A stretch of 64,000 bases of DNA, from assembly GCF_900116625.1 (NCBI RefSeq), contig NZ_FPBE01000007.1, positions 62,001 to 126,000 of the forward strand, given 5' to 3'. The translations under genes were made by a program, and so were the position numbers. Positions 52,382 to 61,335 of this stretch are shown here, piece by piece. How positions within the stretch are numbered: position 1 is the stretch's first letter; each line of letters opens with the position of its first letter. The DNA is from Idiomarina abyssalis (lineage in GTDB: Bacteria; Pseudomonadota; Gammaproteobacteria; Enterobacterales; Alteromonadaceae). The notes beneath the pieces were generated by a model. That model searched no databases. It saw only the letters and a list, made by a program, of their open reading frames with translations, and was not told the DNA's origin.

Positions 52382-53202
52382 TGCTTCAGCTCGTACGCTT
52401 CGTCTGATTCAATTTTGGCGAAGCGTACATCCAGTTCCATTAAGCGTTTTTTACCCCGGGCTGTCATGTCAGTAATAAACTGAAACTGCTGTCTGGGGTC
52501 TATCGGGTAGGCTTTTAAGCGGTATTTGGTGCCCCAGGGTTGTTCCGCCGCTGTTACCGCTATGGGCTTGCCCAGCTGTAAGTATGGACTGGTCAGAGCC
52601 ACCTCTTCCAGAGCATCACGTATTTGATAAGCGTCGGCTTCCGGCTGAGTATAAAATTCAGCGATACACATTAAACTGGGGCCGCCGTTGTTCGCATTGT
52701 GAATGAGGTTATCCCAGAGCTTTAAGTGTGGCACCCAAATTACGGTGTCGTCGTTGGTTACTAACTCGACTGTACGCATGCCTATATGGGTAACTTCGCC
52801 ATAACTACCGTCAACTTCTATCCAGTCACCCGGTCTGTAGGGCATTTCATGAATAGCCACCACCCCGGCAATTAAACTACTCACATAGTCTTTTAATGCA
52901 AAACCTATAGCCAGGCCCGCTGCACCCAGTGTTGCCACCATGTTCTGCAACGTTGGCTCAATAATCCGGGGCATGATCATAACCAGGGCAACAACCAATA
53001 CCAGTATGCGAATCATTGGTACTAAGGCCAAAGTGTACAGTCGGCGCTTACCATGCAGGTGGGAGGCAACCCAGGGTAGAACACGCTGAGTCAGCCAAAC
53101 TATCGCTAGTGCAAAAGCGAAAATCACTGCTATTTCAAAGATCGCGAAGCCGTCCAGCGATTTAAAGAGTCCGGTAACGTCGTCTACTGATCCTGTTTCC
53201 AT
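52378..53202 (-). CDS. Small-conductance mechanosensitive channel (MscS family)
   Basis: The 274-residue protein has three predicted N-terminal helices; the third, pore-lining, contains the Gly/Ala-rich MVATLGAAGLAIGFALKD pattern. YRPGDWIEVDGSYGEVTHIG and LKLWDNLIHN belong to the beta domain. The channel opens under membrane tension to release solutes in hypo-osmotic shock. It is translated 12 bases after the unknown gene at 53215, with which it shares direction, and may be co-transcribed. Confidence 0.93.
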   Translation of the reverse strand: METGSVDDVTGLFKSLDGFAIFEIAVIFAFALAIVWLTQRVLPWVASHLHGKRRLYTLALVPMIRILVLVVALVMIMPRIIEPTLQNMVATLGAAGLAIGFALKDYVSSLIAGVVAIHEMPYRPGDWIEVDGSYGEVTHIGMRTVELVTNDDTVIWVPHLKLWDNLIHNANNGGPSLMCIAEFYTQPEADAYQIRDALEEVALTSPYLQLGKPIAVTAAEQPWGTKYRLKAYPIDPRQQFQFITDMTARGKKRLMELDVRFAKIESDEAYELKH

Positions 53203-53214
53203 TAATGTCTCCCG

Positions 53215-54219
53215 TTAAAACCGGTCTAACCAAAAGCCCCTGGAGGCCAACAATTCTCTGACAACCGGGTAACCGCGTGCAGTGACATACCAAAGCTCCT
53301 GCTCAAGCTCTATCAAACCTCGCTGATGCAAAACCTGTAGCTGAATTTCAAGCTGACTACCGGATATTATTGGCAACACCTTAACCAACTGCCCTTTATT
53401 CAAACCTCGGTGTAACAGCAGAGCATAACAGACAAAAGCCGTGGCATCGTTAATCTCTGAAGGCATGCTGGGTGTTTCAAAAGGTTTCTCGCTACTGCGC
53501 TGGTAACGATCGGAATAGGCAGCAGCCACACCTGCGTTACCACGACTTAACGCCGCTAATGCCCGCAAACGACCATCGCCACGAGCCAAACCAAGCTCCT
53601 CCAGCGCCGGTTGATCCAGCCCCTGCAAAGTCCACAATTGGCTTACCGGAACCGGCCAGACCTTTTCAAGAAAAGCCCAGGCCCAGCTGTCACAAACAAT
53701 AACGCCTTTGCCTGCTTCGCCTGAAAGCACAGTAGAAAAGAATTCACGAACCCACCGCAACCCATTGGTTTGGCGAAGGAAGCCATGCGCTAACTGAGGC
53801 ATTATCCAGGGCTTATTATCATCGGACTTGGACAAAAATTCAGGCAGAGTAGAATCACCCGGGTCGCAAAGAGGCTCTCTGTCGGGCAGGTTCATTTCCC
53901 TGAGACTATGCTTCTCAGCCCACTTCTTTACGGCTTCTTCAACACCTGAATGAGGTGGTGCGATTATCCAGCGTAAGCTGTTATCTTCGTCGTCCTCCAG
54001 CCACTCAGAAAAACACTGTTCCAAAGCATCTGCTGCGTCGTCAAAACTGAGCTCCAGTGCACTCGACTGGTCATCCTCACTTTCTTGCTCTTGTTCAGGG
54101 GTTATCCATCGAATAAATTTTCCCCACCACTTTTTAACCTTGATAACGGTCGGCACCGCAGGTTTTTCGTAATCGTCAACCGTAACCCATTGCCACGTTT
54201 TCTTTGGCTCTTCGGCCAT
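53215..54219 (-). CDS. Hypothetical protein with acidic linker and C-terminal winged-helix-like region
   Basis: The start ATG 54219 (MAEEPKKTW) follows AAGGGA and gives 334 residues. No signal peptide or known family is recognised. The first 60 residues are basic/aromatic (KVKKWWGKFIRWI), then there is an acidic stretch (QEQESEDDQSSALELSFDDA), and near the C-terminus a compact helical domain with HQRGLIELEQELWYVTARGYPVVREL that looks like a winged helix. It lies directly upstream of mscS and may be co-expressed. Some residues resemble an AAA-type ATPase (SGVEEAVKKW), but Walker motifs are absent. Confidence 0.7.
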   Translation of the reverse strand: MAEEPKKTWQWVTVDDYEKPAVPTVIKVKKWWGKFIRWITPEQEQESEDDQSSALELSFDDAADALEQCFSEWLEDDEDNSLRWIIAPPHSGVEEAVKKWAEKHSLREMNLPDREPLCDPGDSTLPEFLSKSDDNKPWIMPQLAHGFLRQTNGLRWVREFFSTVLSGEAGKGVIVCDSWAWAFLEKVWPVPVSQLWTLQGLDQPALEELGLARGDGRLRALAALSRGNAGVAAAYSDRYQRSSEKPFETPSMPSEINDATAFVCYALLLHRGLNKGQLVKVLPIISGSQLEIQLQVLHQRGLIELEQELWYVTARGYPVVRELLASRGFWLDRF

Positions 54220-54315
54220 TCTAAGGTCCCTTTTCACGGATAAAATAAGTGAGTGCTTAACAACGATAATAGAGTGCCCTGAAGCAGAGTCCAATGAAAA
54301 ATTTGCAAGTAGACT

Positions 54316-54345
54316 CTTGAAACCAATTTAACCAGTGCACATATA
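54316..54345 (+). promoter_or_regulatory. Sigma-32-like heat-shock promoter of hsp20
   Basis: CTTGAAA at 54316-54322 and CACATATA at 54338-54345, 15 bases apart, resemble the RpoH -35 (CTTGAAA) and -10 (CCCCATWT) elements. Transcription would begin near 54352, leaving a leader of about 97 nt before ATG 54449. Confidence 0.55.
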
Positions 54346-54351
54346 AGAGTT

Positions 54352-54448
54352 AAGGCCGGTGTCTCTGAGAGAGCCGCCTTAAACCGACACATGGTGTGTC
54401 ACTTGTTTATTACAATTAACGTTATTGCTTCTTAGGAGAATGACTATT
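54352..54448 (+). promoter_or_regulatory. ROSE-type RNA thermometer in the hsp20 leader
   Basis: At 54425-54438 the leader reads TTGCT-TCTT-AGGAG: the conserved U-U/C-G-C-U of ROSE elements directly faces the Shine-Dalgarno, giving U-G, U-A, G-G, C-G and U-A pairs with a 4-nt loop. Upstream are two more hairpins: TTAAGGC/GCCTTAA at about 54350-54385, and GACACA-TGG-TGTGTC near 54390-54402. At low temperature the site would be closed, and it would open on heating. This is the established layout for hsp20/ibpA leaders. Confidence 0.8.
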
Positions 54449-54922
54449 ATGGCAACTATCGACTTAAGCCCTCTATATCGTAGCAGTGTAGGTTTTGACC
54501 GCATGGCATCTTTGCTGGATTCGGCACTACGCTCAGATACTGGTGCAACCGGATACCCTCCCTACAACATTGAACTGGTAGCAGAAAACCAGTACGCCAT
54601 TACCCTGGCGGTTGCAGGTTTTGAAGAGGATGATCTGGAAATTGAAGTAGAGAACGGCGTGCTTCGTGTGACCGGCAAGAAAGCCGAAGAGAACGAAAAA
54701 CGCGAGTATCTGCACCGCGGCATTGCAAACCGAGCCTTCGAACGTAAGTTCAGCCTGGCTGAGCACATTGAAGTCACAGGCGCAGCCTTAAAGAACGGTC
54801 TGTTAACGGTCGGCTTGGTGAAAAACATTCCTGAAGCCATGAAGCCGAAACGCATCAACATTGGCAACTCGACTAAAGACCTGCTGGAAGATCGTTCCAA
54901 AAGTAAGGAAAATGCTGCGTAA
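54449..54922 (+). CDS. Small heat-shock protein Hsp20/IbpA family
   Basis: The ATG at 54449 (10 bases after AGGAG) gives 157 residues. The N-terminus MATIDLSPLYRSSVGFDRM is IbpA-like, and the alpha-crystallin domain runs from YPPYNIELVAENQYAITLAVAGF to ALKNGLLTVGLVKNIPEAMKPKRINI, with a clear LTVGLV strand. It holds unfolding proteins for later refolding by DnaK and ClpB. Control is by sigma-32-like promoter and ROSE thermometer. Confidence 0.95.
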   Translation: MATIDLSPLYRSSVGFDRMASLLDSALRSDTGATGYPPYNIELVAENQYAITLAVAGFEEDDLEIEVENGVLRVTGKKAEENEKREYLHRGIANRAFERKFSLAEHIEVTGAALKNGLLTVGLVKNIPEAMKPKRINIGNSTKDLLEDRSKSKENAA

Positions 54923-54940
54923 ACTTAAGCACTGGATGAG

Positions 54941-54966
54941 GGGCGGCAATTAGCCGCCCTATTTTT
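54941..54966. terminator. Terminator at the end of hsp20, overlapping convergent gene
   Basis: GGGCGGC-AATTA-GCCGCCC (7 bp) followed by TATTTTT ends the hsp20 transcript. The convergent GGDEF-EAL gene's stop (54959-54961) falls at the edge of the stem. Confidence 0.82.
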
Positions 54967-57742
54967 CCTGACGTTGCCACTCTACTGGGTGCCCACAGAC
55001 GAACCCCTGGACATAGTCTACACCCAGCTGAGTGAGCTTAATGCGCGCTTCGTCACTTTCAACGCCTACTGCACACACCTCAATACCAAGCACTTTAGCA
55101 ATACGAACACAGCTAGCTACCAGTTCTGCATCAACAGCGTCCACCAGCATGTCCTGCACCCAAAAGCGATTGACCTTAATTTGCGTTAACGGCAGCTGCC
55201 GCATTAAACGAAATGAATTAAAGCCTGTTCCGAACTGATCCAGCGCTGTACCAACCCCCAGCCCCTGAAGCTCTTTGAACAGACGGTAGGTTTCATCAAA
55301 ATACTTGTCGGCGTCGGGCTCAGCCACTTCAAACATTAATTGTTCCGGTTGCAGCACCGACTGCTTAAGAATTTGCTCAAGAAAACGAATGAAGTCGACG
55401 TCCTCCAAACTTTGCGCCGACAAATTTATGTGGCAACGCCAGGTTCTGTTTGCCTGAAACGGTTGTTCGTTAAAGTGCTCAATAACTTCGCGAACTAGCC
55501 AGCGGTCGGCTTTACCCATCACACCCGCCCGCAATGCTGATCTCAGAAACTGTTGCGGCGCAATGGCTTCATCAGAGCCTGAGCCGGGTAGCCTCAGCAA
55601 TACCTCGAAACAGTGTTTGTCTTCGCTTTTAGACGTACTGATAAGCGGCTGCGAAAACAATTGCCAGTCTTCTTCCCTTAAAGCCTTTTTCAACCGAGTT
55701 TCCCATTCCGCCTCGGCCTGGCCTATTAGACGTTTCTGATCAGCTTCACTGTAGGAATGCACTCGGTAGTCACCTTGCTGCATAGCAAGCTGAACGGCCT
55801 CACGCGCTTGTCGCATTAACGTACTGGCTGCAACGTCCTCGTCTGCGCTGTAGGAAATACCGGCGTGTGCAGTAAGCTGAAATATGCGTTTATCACTGCT
55901 GAAACGGAATTCACGGCAAAACTGAAGCAAGCGGTGAGCCTGCGCAAACGCGGCTTGCTCATCCTCACGACTTAACAAGGCAATTTCAGTTTCACTAATA
56001 CGGGCAACCCGCGCACTTTTCGGAGCTTTTTGCTGAAGCGATAAGGTCAACTGCAATATAGCCTGATCACGCCCGTCGGAGCCGGCCTGATCAGCAATAA
56101 CCTGCAAGCCTGTGAGGCGAATAATAGTCACACTTGAAGTCTTTTTCTTATCCAGCCTTTCTTGTAATAAACGTCGAAATTCCCGCACGTTGAGCAGCCC
56201 GGTAACCGCGTCGTGATGCGCCAGGAAATTCAAATGAACTTCCGCTTCCATACGTTTAGTAACATCGGCTATACGCCCGGTATTATCAGTGAAAAGCTCG
56301 ATATCCAGCCACACTTTTCGGCCATCGAGACGTTCAATAGAAACCAATTGCCGCTGACCATCAATATTAAACCCGTTAGGCCAGTTGGCCCGAATTTGTT
56401 CTTCGGAATGCGCCGCGAGAATTCTCATCATTTGCCGGTTAACCTGCTTAATACTGCCGTCAGAATTCATCCGGAACCAACCTTCTCCGGTTCGTTTCAA
56501 CAGCCGCCATAACCTGCGCCGTAAGGCCTTTCGGTTTTGCTTTAAATGGCTAATACGTTGTATTAAACGGCTTAGACGGTAACGCTCTAATGCCAGTAGA
56601 AACATAATAGTGACCAGCGTCAGACCACTATACAAAAGAAGCCCTGAAAGCCCCTCCCAAATTGGATTATAACGAGGGGAGACTAGTAACCAGGCGGATA
56701 ATACGGTGAGTACCATCAGTGCGGTTTGCCAGCGATGCCCTGACACAGGTTGTTTCTGCAAACTGCGCCCAACGACAACACCGCCCCAGAGTAGTAGTGC
56801 GTTAATTTCCCAGGAAATAAGCGCCAACTGCCAAGGCTCTGGAAGCCACGGCAATAAAATGGTCATAGCGATAGCAATTAACACTACCGAGAAACCAATT
56901 CGGTTAAACCTCGATAGCTTGAAACGAAAACGCGACCACTCCCAGATAAACCAACTGAGTGCAACAATCAGTAGCTGGCTAATATAGCCTTTCAAAACTG
57001 CCGCTATGTCCGGCGAGTATGGCGTAAAATAGGTGATCCAGACACCGCTATGCAGCAGCAGTGACAACGTAAAGGCTAGTGTTAGTGTGCCAAACGCAAT
57101 TAACAGACGACTACCGAATAACCTCGCCGAGGTGGCTGCAGCCAGAGCTAATAAAATTAAGATACCAGCATTAACACCCAGCGCAGTTTGTTGTTGCTGC
57201 AGGCGCAGCTGCAAGTCTCCGGGTTGCCATAAGCTTACGGAAGGCATTTGCTCTGGCCATTGCTGAACCGATACGGCCAGCCAGACAATTTCGTTTGCAG
57301 GTATGGTAACGGGCAGCACCTGCTCGTGCGATAAATACTCTCGCTGTAAAATTGGCGTCGAAAAACGACTGATGCTTTGGCTTGTTATTTGACCTTCTTT
57401 ATCCAGTAAGTAGACACCAACTTTTTCCAAATAAGGATCGCCGAACTTAAGATGAAAAGTCAGAGGTGCGTTACTGCGGTTAAACAGTGGGATAACGCCC
57501 CATACATTTGGTCGCTCACCGGCGTAATTATGATCCTGTAGTTGCGAAGAACTGAGCCATCGCTGGGGTTCATTCACCGCTATCTTTTCAACTTTTAAAC
57601 TCTTATCTACAACACGATAGTTCAGATATTCATTCAGCATGAGTCTGGACGTTTGCGGAGAGACGGTAAGCGGCTCCTGAGCAGCCGCAGACTGGCTTAA
57701 CCCTAAAGCGAATAATAACCCGACCAACCAATATCTAAACAT
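54959..57742 (-). CDS. 7TMR-DISM receptor with degenerate GGDEF and EAL domains
   Basis: ATG 57742 (GGAG 7 bases upstream) gives 927 residues: signal peptide (MFRYWLVGLLFALGLSQSAAA), periplasmic DISM sensor (about 35-165), seven helices (about 185-375), a PAS-like domain, GGDEF and EAL. The GGDEF motif position reads SETEI, so cyclase activity is unlikely. In the EAL domain EVL replaces EAL, and FGTG is preceded by DQ rather than DD. KVNR replaces KVDR, while Asn (HINLS), Glu (FEVAE, GVES) and Gln (VQGF) residues are kept. It may be a c-di-GMP sensor or a weak phosphodiesterase. It overlaps the DUF3630-like gene by 8 bases. Confidence 0.85.
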   Translation of the reverse strand: MFRYWLVGLLFALGLSQSAAAQEPLTVSPQTSRLMLNEYLNYRVVDKSLKVEKIAVNEPQRWLSSSQLQDHNYAGERPNVWGVIPLFNRSNAPLTFHLKFGDPYLEKVGVYLLDKEGQITSQSISRFSTPILQREYLSHEQVLPVTIPANEIVWLAVSVQQWPEQMPSVSLWQPGDLQLRLQQQQTALGVNAGILILLALAAATSARLFGSRLLIAFGTLTLAFTLSLLLHSGVWITYFTPYSPDIAAVLKGYISQLLIVALSWFIWEWSRFRFKLSRFNRIGFSVVLIAIAMTILLPWLPEPWQLALISWEINALLLWGGVVVGRSLQKQPVSGHRWQTALMVLTVLSAWLLVSPRYNPIWEGLSGLLLYSGLTLVTIMFLLALERYRLSRLIQRISHLKQNRKALRRRLWRLLKRTGEGWFRMNSDGSIKQVNRQMMRILAAHSEEQIRANWPNGFNIDGQRQLVSIERLDGRKVWLDIELFTDNTGRIADVTKRMEAEVHLNFLAHHDAVTGLLNVREFRRLLQERLDKKKTSSVTIIRLTGLQVIADQAGSDGRDQAILQLTLSLQQKAPKSARVARISETEIALLSREDEQAAFAQAHRLLQFCREFRFSSDKRIFQLTAHAGISYSADEDVAASTLMRQAREAVQLAMQQGDYRVHSYSEADQKRLIGQAEAEWETRLKKALREEDWQLFSQPLISTSKSEDKHCFEVLLRLPGSGSDEAIAPQQFLRSALRAGVMGKADRWLVREVIEHFNEQPFQANRTWRCHINLSAQSLEDVDFIRFLEQILKQSVLQPEQLMFEVAEPDADKYFDETYRLFKELQGLGVGTALDQFGTGFNSFRLMRQLPLTQIKVNRFWVQDMLVDAVDAELVASCVRIAKVLGIEVCAVGVESDEARIKLTQLGVDYVQGFVCGHPVEWQRQEK

Positions 57743-57995
57743 AGCCATGCTCCGCCAATTTCGCTTGTACCGCAGGCTGCGGTTCTTCCAATGCCTGCAG
57801 CCAGGTGGCATCGCAAATTTCAGAGTAAAACAATAACCAATGGCGCTGGTTTATACTTAAGCGCCAGCAAAACTGGTCTGCCGCCTGTTCTCTTTCACGA
57901 ACAGTGGCTCCAATACGCTCACAAAGCTCATCAACCCAAAGCTCAAGCTCGGCTTCCGGTGGTGTACTTTTTAACGTAATGACATTGTCTTCCAT
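57735..57995 (-). CDS. DUF3630-like small protein
   Basis: The 86-residue protein (MEDNVITLKSTPPEAELELW, then FCWRLSINQRHWLLFYSEIC and ATWLQAL) matches what I recall as DUF3630, a small family found next to recQ in marine Gammaproteobacteria. It has no signal peptide or membrane helix and no known function. The gene starts 9 bases after recQ ends and overlaps the next gene by 8 bases, so it is translated with them. Confidence 0.7.
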   Translation of the reverse strand: MEDNVITLKSTPPEAELELWVDELCERIGATVREREQAADQFCWRLSINQRHWLLFYSEICDATWLQALEEPQPAVQAKLAEHGYV

Positions 57996-58004
57996 TGCTT
58001 TTTA

Positions 58005-59849
58005 TTACCCGTTAAATAATTGTCGCTCGCTGGCTCCGGACAGAAAGGCTTCCACGGCGTGCATAAAGTCATCACCATAACGTGCCAGTTTCACTTCCCC
58101 AACGCCATTGATTTCTAACATATCTTTGGCTGTTGTGGGATAGTGCACACACATTTCAACTAATGCTGCATCGCTAAAGACAACGAATGGTGGCACTTGG
58201 TCACGGTCGGCAATGTCTTTACGTAATTTACGTAAACGCCGGAACAATATTTTATTATAGTCGCCACGGTCGGTAATACGGGTTTTGGTAGCGGTTAATT
58301 CGATTCTCGGCTTGGCCAGTTCCAACGGAACTTCGCCCTTTAACACCGGACGCGCTGCGTCAGTAAGCTGAAGCGCCGCAAAACGGCGTATATCCTGCAG
58401 AATAAGCCCTCGATGAATCAACTGTCTTAACACCGAGAACCAGTGCTCCTGTGTTTCCGATTTGCCCAGGCCATAGGTACTGAGCTGGTCGTGTCCAAGC
58501 TCGATAACCCGTTGCGCTTTTGAGCCGCGTAAAACCTCAACCACATGGTTAATACCAAACTGTTGGCCTACCCGGTACACGCAGCTCAGCGCCTTTTGGG
58601 CATCTTCCAGACCGTCATAGCGTTGCGGCGGATCCAGGCACAAGTCACAGTTTCCGCATTCTTTATCGGAGTATTCATTAAAATAATTCAGCACCACCAG
58701 GCGTCGACAGGTCTGGGCTTCTGCCATGGCTTGCATTGCTGAAAACTTTTGCGCCTCAACCAGGCGTCGCTGCTCATTTTCCTGCTCTTCTATCATCCGC
58801 CGTATCCACTGCGCGTCACGTGGGTCATAAAGCATAAGCGCTTCTGCCGGCAGGCCGTCGCGACCGGCACGCCCGGTTTCCTGATAGTAAGACTCCACAC
58901 TACGTGGAATATCAAAATGAATAACAAAGCGAATGTTCGGCTTATTAATACCCATGCCAAAGGCCACTGTTGCCACAACAACGTCTATGTCGTCACGCAG
59001 AAACTGCCGCAGGGTACTTTCCTTTATTTGATGCTCAATACCGGCATGGTAGGGCGCAGCGCGTACACCGGCTTGTTGAAGACTTTCAGACAGCTCTTCG
59101 GTTTTCTTGCGGCTGCCGCAATAAATAATACCGGCGGCGCCTTTTTGCTTTTTAACGTAGTCACGAACCTGCTTCAGCGGCTTGTACTTTTCCTGTACCA
59201 CGTAACGAATATTGGGGCGGTCAAATGAACTGCGGTGCACCAAAGGTTCGCGCAAACACAGTCGTTCAATAATGTCGTGCTGGGTTGCAGAGTCGGCAGT
59301 TGCCGTTAATGCCATAAAAGGCACATTGGGCAGGTAATTACGCAGTACTCCGAGTTTGCCGTATTCAGGCCGGAAGTCGTGCCCCCACTGGCTGATACAG
59401 TGCGCTTCGTCCACCGCAATAAAGTTCAGCTTTAAGGTTTGCAGGCGTTCAATAAAGGTTGGTTGTAAAACCCGCTCTGGGCTTACATAAAGCAGCTTAA
59501 TGTCACCGCTCTGAAGCCCTTGCATGGTTGCCATAGACTCTTGCGATGACACCCCGGAATGCAGCGTCGCCGCTGAAATATCCAGAGCTTTAAGTGCCTC
59601 GACCTGATCCTGCATTAGCGACAGCAACGGCGAAATAACCAGAGTAAGGCCGTCACCACAAATGGCCGGCAACTGGTAACAAAGCGACTTGCCACCACCG
59701 GTTGGCATCAGTACCAGCGAGTCACGCCCCTGCATAGCGGCCTGCATAATATCCTGCTGACCATCGCGAAACTGATGGTAGCCAAAGGTAGACTCAAGCT
59801 GCTGCTGAAGCGGATCAAACTGCGTTTTTTCGGCGGTACTGCTGTGCAT
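58005..59849 (-). CDS. recQ: ATP-dependent DNA helicase RecQ
   Basis: The 614-residue 3'-5' helicase acts in RecF-pathway recombination and fork repair. It has MPTGGGKSLCYQLP (Walker A, 49-55), AVDEAHCISQWGHDFRPEY (DEAH) and ETGRAGRDG (motif VI). The RecQ-Ct zinc site is formed by Cys of TCRRLVVLNYF and ECGNCDLCLDPP, followed by a winged helix. The HRDC domain is at the end (LRKDIADRDQVPPFVVFSD, MLEINGVGEVKLARYG). Neighbouring yigI and rarD recall the E. coli recQ region. Confidence 0.97.
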   Translation of the reverse strand: MHSSTAEKTQFDPLQQQLESTFGYHQFRDGQQDIMQAAMQGRDSLVLMPTGGGKSLCYQLPAICGDGLTLVISPLLSLMQDQVEALKALDISAATLHSGVSSQESMATMQGLQSGDIKLLYVSPERVLQPTFIERLQTLKLNFIAVDEAHCISQWGHDFRPEYGKLGVLRNYLPNVPFMALTATADSATQHDIIERLCLREPLVHRSSFDRPNIRYVVQEKYKPLKQVRDYVKKQKGAAGIIYCGSRKKTEELSESLQQAGVRAAPYHAGIEHQIKESTLRQFLRDDIDVVVATVAFGMGINKPNIRFVIHFDIPRSVESYYQETGRAGRDGLPAEALMLYDPRDAQWIRRMIEEQENEQRRLVEAQKFSAMQAMAEAQTCRRLVVLNYFNEYSDKECGNCDLCLDPPQRYDGLEDAQKALSCVYRVGQQFGINHVVEVLRGSKAQRVIELGHDQLSTYGLGKSETQEHWFSVLRQLIHRGLILQDIRRFAALQLTDAARPVLKGEVPLELAKPRIELTATKTRITDRGDYNKILFRRLRKLRKDIADRDQVPPFVVFSDAALVEMCVHYPTTAKDMLEINGVGEVKLARYGDDFMHAVEAFLSGASERQLFNG

Positions 59850-59909
59850 GGTTATATTGACTTCCCGAGTAACATGCTCTTATTGTAAGCGTCCTGTTCG
59901 TTAATCACC

Positions 59910-60374
59910 ATGCCGAAAATGAATACACAAACAATACTGACAAAAGTTTCCGAGTTTATGAACACTCAGGTTCCGTTCCAGGCACTGCTTGGCCTGGAAA
60001 TTACGGAATTTAATCCTGCCCGTGGTGAAATTCGATTTAAATGGCAAGACCAGCTTATGGGCAATGTACCACAGCGTATGTTGCACGGCGGGGTTACGGC
60101 TACGGCGCTGGATACCGCCGGAGGACTGGTCGCTATTGCCGGCATGGTCGACAGACTGGAGTCACCTTCTGAAGCTTATTTAATGGAGCGGCTGAGCCGT
60201 TGTGGTACTATTGACCTTCGGGTTGATTACCTCCGTCCGGGCCGTGGCACTGAGTTTATTGCCAGCGCAACCATTATCCGCTCAGGCAACAAAGTGGCGG
60301 TAGCGAGGATGGAATTGCACAACGAAGAAGGCACGCACATAGCGTTTGGAACCGGTACTTACCTGGTCGGCTAA
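59910..60374 (+). CDS. yigI: Hotdog-fold thioesterase, YigI family
   Basis: The 154-residue protein has hotdog-fold features of PaaI/YigI-type thioesterases: MLHGGVTATALDTAGGLVA with the conserved Asp near 65, then LRVDYLRPGRGTEFIASATI and GNKVAVARMELHNEEG. It probably hydrolyses acyl-CoA thioesters; in E. coli YigI acts on medium- and long-chain acyl-CoA. It lies divergent from recQ and upstream of rarD, the same order as in E. coli apart from pldA. Confidence 0.88.
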   Translation: MPKMNTQTILTKVSEFMNTQVPFQALLGLEITEFNPARGEIRFKWQDQLMGNVPQRMLHGGVTATALDTAGGLVAIAGMVDRLESPSEAYLMERLSRCGTIDLRVDYLRPGRGTEFIASATIIRSGNKVAVARMELHNEEGTHIAFGTGTYLVG

Positions 60375-60399
60375 CGCAGATTAAATAAGGATTCCCACT

Positions 60400-61335
60400 A
60401 TGTCCGATGACGCAGTTCGGGCGCGGCATGGCGTTTTTTTCGCACTTGCTGCCTACACCTTTTGGGGCATTGCACCGGTTTATTTCAAACTGGTAAAGCA
60501 GGTGCCTGCGTTCGAGATACTCTCCCACCGTATTATTTGGGCGTTTTTAATGGTGTTTGTGCTGATCGTTGCCATGAAACGGCTGGATCGCATTCGTCCT
60601 ATTCTGAAAAGCCGCAAACTGGTACTGCGTCTGACTCTTGCCACTTGCTTACTGGGCGGCAACTGGTTTTTGTTTATTTGGGCGGTAAACACCGACCATA
60701 TGCTGGACGCCAGCCTGGGCTATTACATTAACCCACTACTGAACGTAGCTATTGGTATGGCCTTTTTCGCCGAGCGTATGCGTCGGTTACAGTTAATTGC
60801 CATTGGCATGGCGGTGGTAGGGGTTTCTATTCAGGTTATTACCTTTGGCTCTGTGCCCTGGGTTGCTCTGGCTTTAGCGTCCAGCTTTGCCATTTATGGT
60901 GCCATTCGCAAACGTCTGCCGGTCGATTCCATTAGCGGGCTGTGGCTCGAAACGGCTATTTTGCTGCCGGTTATGCTGATTTACCTATTTGGCTTCGCAC
61001 AGTCTGCCAGCAGTGACTTAACCGCTAACCCGTGGACCTTAAATCTGCTTTTGGTTGCTGCGGGGCTGGTAACAACCATTCCACTGCTGTGTTTTACGGC
61101 TGCAGCACAACGCTTACGTTATGCGACACTGGGCTTCTTTCAGTATATTGCGCCAACATTAATGTTCATATTAGCGGTGATGGTTTACGGTGAGCCTTTA
61201 GAAGAAAGTAAGCTGGTTACCTTCATTATTATCTGGAGTGCGCTGGCACTGTACAGTTTCGATTCAATAATACAGCGCCAGCGGGATCGTAAAGCGAAGA
61301 AGCGATTAGCTTCAGCTGAGGCTGGCATCCATTGA
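60400..61335 (+). CDS. rarD: RarD/EamA family transporter
   Basis: The 311-residue membrane protein has ten predicted helices and RarD-type stretches: YTFWGIAPVYFKLVKQVPAFEILSHRIIW at the start (RarD starts similarly), NWFLFIWAVNTDHMLDASLGYYINPL, FAERMRRLQ, and a late segment ATLGFFQYIAPTLMFILAV. Function in E. coli is associated with chloramphenicol sensitivity by name only; the substrate is unknown. It starts 25 bases after yigI, and its 3' end overlaps the convergent osmC gene by 24 bases. Confidence 0.93.
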   Translation: MSDDAVRARHGVFFALAAYTFWGIAPVYFKLVKQVPAFEILSHRIIWAFLMVFVLIVAMKRLDRIRPILKSRKLVLRLTLATCLLGGNWFLFIWAVNTDHMLDASLGYYINPLLNVAIGMAFFAERMRRLQLIAIGMAVVGVSIQVITFGSVPWVALALASSFAIYGAIRKRLPVDSISGLWLETAILLPVMLIYLFGFAQSASSDLTANPWTLNLLLVAAGLVTTIPLLCFTAAAQRLRYATLGFFQYIAPTLMFILAVMVYGEPLEESKLVTFIIIWSALALYSFDSIIQRQRDRKAKKRLASAEAGIH

